From Actinomycetes bacterium (lineage in GTDB: Bacteria > Actinomycetota > Actinomycetes > Propionibacteriales > Propionibacteriaceae): a stretch of DNA of 6,490 bases. The translations under genes were made by a program, and so were the position numbers. Shown in pieces: positions 4,291 through 6,490 of the stretch (positions within the stretch are counted from its first letter, which is position 1; the number at the start of each line of letters is the position of its first letter). The notes below the pieces were generated by a model. The model was not told the origin of the DNA, did no database searches, and saw only the letters and a list, made by a program, of their open reading frames with translations. Location: NCBI GenBank assembly GCA_021794705.1, contig JAJYQH010000295.1, positions 1 to 6,490 of the forward strand, read 5' to 3'.

Positions 4291-6490
4291 GTGATCCCAC
4301 GCGAGGAACCCGGGCCGATGATCAACGGTCAGCCCACGAATCTCCCCGAGACCGACCCCGAGGAGACCTCGGAGTGGCTCGAATCGCTCGACGGCCTCAT
4401 CGATTCCGAGGGCCGCAACCGGGCCCGCTACGTCATGCTGCGTCTGCTCGAGCGCGCGCGTGAGCGCCAGATCGGCGTCCCCTCGCTCGTGTCGACCGAC
4501 TACGTCAACACCATCCCGGCGTCCAAGGAGCCGGCCTACCCCGGCGACGAGGACCTCGAGCGCGGCTACCGCCGCCTCATCCGCTGGAACGCCGCGATCC
4601 TCGTGCACCGGGCCCAGCGCCCCGGCATCGGCGTCGGCGGCCACCTGTCGAGCTACGCGTCGTCGGCGACCCTCTACGAGGTGGGTCTCAACCACTTCTT
4701 CCGCGGCAAGGACCACCCCGGCGGCGGAGACCAGATCTTCTTCCAGGGCCACGCCTCGCCCGGCATGTACGCCCGCGCGTTCCTCGAGGGCCGCCTGGAG
4801 GAGGCCGACCTCGACGGGTTCCGGCAGGAGAAGAGCCACTACACCGACGGTCACGTCCGGGCCCTGCCGAGCTACCCGCACCCGCGGATGATGCCGGACT
4901 TCTGGGAGTTCCCGACGGTGAGCATGGGCATCGGCCCCATGAACGCGATCTACCAGGCGCAGTTCAACCGCTACCTGCACAACCGCGGACTCAAGGACAC
5001 CTCGCAGCAGCACGTCTGGGCATTCCTCGGCGACGGCGAGATGGACGAGCCCGAGTCGCGCGGTCTGCTGCAGCTCGCCGCCAACGAGGGGCTCGACAAC
5101 CTCACCTTCGTCATCAACTGCAACCTCCAGCGCCTCGACGGCCCGGTGCGCGGCAACGGCAAGATCGTCCAGGAACTGGAGATGTTCTTCCGCGGCGCCG
5201 GCTGGAACGTCATCAAGGTGCTGTGGGGCCGCGGCTGGGACCCGCTGTTCGCGCAGGACACCGAGGGTGCCCTCGTCAACGTGATGAACACCACGCGCGA
5301 CGGCGACTTCCAGACGTTCAAGGCGAACAACGGCGCGTACGTGCGCGAGCACTTCTTCGGCCGCGACCCGCGCACCCTCAAGATGGTCGAGGACTGGACC
5401 GACGAGCAGATCTGGGCGCTCAAGCGAGGCGGCCACGACTACCAGAAGGTCTATGCGGCCTACAAGTCGGCCACCGAGTTCACCGGTGCCCCCACCGTGA
5501 TCCTCGCCCAGACCATCAAGGGGTACGTGCTCGGCTCGAGCTTCGCCGGCCGCAACGCGACCCACCAGATGAAGAAGTTCAGCCTCGAAGACCTCAAGCT
5601 GTTCCGCGACCGGCTCGACATGCCGGTCACCGACGCCCAGCTCGAGGAGAACGACCACTGGACACCGCCGTACGTGCGCCCGGGCAAGGACGATCCCCGG
5701 ATCAAGTACATGCTCGAGCGGCGCCGCGACCTGGGCGGGTTCCTCCCGGAGCGGCGCGCCCACAAGGACAACGTCCTCGCGATCCCCGACGACAAGGCGT
5801 TCGCCGGCGTCCGCAAGGGGTCGGGCAACCAGCCGGTGGCCACGACGATGGCCTTCGTACGGCTGCTCAAGGACCTCATGCGCGACAAGAAGTTCGCCCC
5901 GCACGTCGTGCCGATCATCCCCGACGAGGCCCGCACCTTCGGCATGGACTCGTTCTTCCCGACGATCAAGATCTACAACCCGAACGGGCAGAACTACACC
6001 CCGGTCGACCACGAGCTGATGCTCGCCTACCGGGAGGCGACCAACGGCCAGATCCTCGAGGTCGGTATCAGCGAGGCCGGCTCCTCGGCCGCCTTCTCGG
6101 CCGCCGGGTCGTCGTACGCCACCCACGGGCTGCCGATGGTTCCGGTGTACGTCTTCTACTCGATGTTCGGCTTCCAGCGCACGGGCGACGAGTTCTGGGC
6201 GGCCGCCGACCAGATGGTGCGCGGCTTCCTCATCGGGGCCACCGCCGGACGCACCACGCTCACCGGCGAGGGCACCCAGCACATGGACGGGCACAGCCCG
6301 CTGCTCGCGGCCACCAACCCGGCCGTGGTGACGTGGGACCCCGCCTACGGGTACGAGATCAGCTACATCGTCCAGGACGGGCTGCGCCGCATGTACGGCG
6401 AGGCGCAGGAGAACGTCATCTACTACCTCATGGCCTACAACGAGCCGATGCCGCAGCCCGCGGAGCCGGCCGGCCTGCCGGTCGACGACC
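4291..6490 (+). CDS. aceE: Pyruvate dehydrogenase E1 component, homodimeric type, C-terminus outside window
   Basis: The first 733 codons of a protein normally about 900-930 residues long, cut by the window edge. E1 uses thiamine diphosphate to decarboxylate pyruvate and passes the acetyl group to the lipoyl arm of E2; in actinobacteria it works in a cytosolic complex. Visible parts: the DPEETSEWL start (22-30); H118 in [12 protein letters not shown] and H154 in FQGHASPG, equivalents of active-site histidines in E. coli AceE; the thiamine diphosphate and metal motif [10 protein letters not shown] (247-256) with [17 protein letters not shown] (275-291); H425 in RNATHQMKK, the mobile active-site loop; the second domain with [14 protein letters not shown] (520-533) and [11 protein letters not shown] (544-554); E595 in GISEAGSS, the expected cofactor-activating glutamate; and [15 protein letters not shown] (622-636) and [11 protein letters not shown] (659-669). 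All key residues seen are intact. Starting at GTG 4291 places the conserved IxGxP segment at nearly the same distance from the N-terminus as in Streptomyces relatives. It closely resembles mycobacterial AceE throughout. Confidence 0.97.
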   Translation, partial: MIPREEPGPMINGQPTNLPETDPEETSEWLESLDGLIDSEGRNRARYVMLRLLERARERQIGVPSLVSTDYVNTIPASKEPAYPGDEDLERGYRRLIRWNAAILVHRAQRPGIGVGGHLSSYASSATLYEVGLNHFFRGKDHPGGGDQIFFQGHASPGMYARAFLEGRLEEADLDGFRQEKSHYTDGHVRALPSYPHPRMMPDFWEFPTVSMGIGPMNAIYQAQFNRYLHNRGLKDTSQQHVWAFLGDGEMDEPESRGLLQLAANEGLDNLTFVINCNLQRLDGPVRGNGKIVQELEMFFRGAGWNVIKVLWGRGWDPLFAQDTEGALVNVMNTTRDGDFQTFKANNGAYVREHFFGRDPRTLKMVEDWTDEQIWALKRGGHDYQKVYAAYKSATEFTGAPTVILAQTIKGYVLGSSFAGRNATHQMKKFSLEDLKLFRDRLDMPVTDAQLEENDHWTPPYVRPGKDDPRIKYMLERRRDLGGFLPERRAHKDNVLAIPDDKAFAGVRKGSGNQPVATTMAFVRLLKDLMRDKKFAPHVVPIIPDEARTFGMDSFFPTIKIYNPNGQNYTPVDHELMLAYREATNGQILEVGISEAGSSAAFSAAGSSYATHGLPMVPVYVFYSMFGFQRTGDEFWAAADQMVRGFLIGATAGRTTLTGEGTQHMDGHSPLLAATNPAVVTWDPAYGYEISYIVQDGLRRMYGEAQENVIYYLMAYNEPMPQPAEPAGLPVDD

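Noticed and set aside
4045..6294. A 749-codon open frame on the minus strand, antisense to aceE
   Set aside because: It mirrors aceE, whose intact catalytic motifs prove the plus-strand frame. Strong G/C at third positions suppresses stop codons on the opposite strand, and the antisense product is a low-complexity run rich in R, V, A, E, G and H with no recognisable domain.

Overview
The window comes from a high-GC actinobacterium. Third codon positions are almost all G or C, two genes look leaderless, and the proteins closely resemble actinobacterial families (DUF5998, the homodimeric E1 component AceE, a CGSGVTA sulfurtransferase). From gene content the Micrococcales or a nearby order seem likely, but the sequence alone does not fix the genus. 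No tRNA, rRNA, CRISPR array, insertion sequence or phage gene was seen, and no stretch has base or codon use that suggests recent transfer.

Layout. Positions 1-720 (minus strand) hold the N-terminal 240 codons of an App1-type (DUF2183) phosphatidate phosphatase; its C-terminus lies outside the window. An 87-bp divergent intergenic region (721-807) appears to carry one leaderless promoter in each direction, plus a 16-bp inverted repeat placed like an operator. On the plus strand follow three tightly packed genes: a DUF5998 protein (808-1392), a type I phosphodiesterase/nucleotide pyrophosphatase (1389-2543, 4-bp overlap) and a type II thymidine kinase (2536-3195, 8-bp overlap). After a 51-bp gap with a perfect 14-bp palindrome comes a two-domain 3-mercaptopyruvate sulfurtransferase (3247-4071), whose stop codon overlaps a possible terminator hairpin. 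A 219-bp gap (4072-4290) holds a candidate promoter and a structured leader for aceE, the pyruvate dehydrogenase E1 subunit, which starts at about 4291 and runs off the right edge after 733 codons.

How the genes fit together. The DUF5998, phosphodiesterase and thymidine kinase genes are probably co-transcribed and translationally coupled. This suggests a nucleotide turnover and salvage unit with one uncharacterised partner. The sulfurtransferase may be read from the same transcript. aceE appears to be an independent unit: it has its own promoter and leader and a central-carbon role, turning pyruvate into the acetyl group passed to E2.

The window is mostly ordinary core-genome housekeeping, and no new multi-gene system is evident. 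The points worth a second look are the uncharacterised DUF5998 protein in its conserved-looking operon, the operator-like repeat in the divergent promoter region, the palindrome after tdk, and the aceE leader with alternative hairpins and a small upstream reading frame ending in a GTGA overlap with the aceE start.
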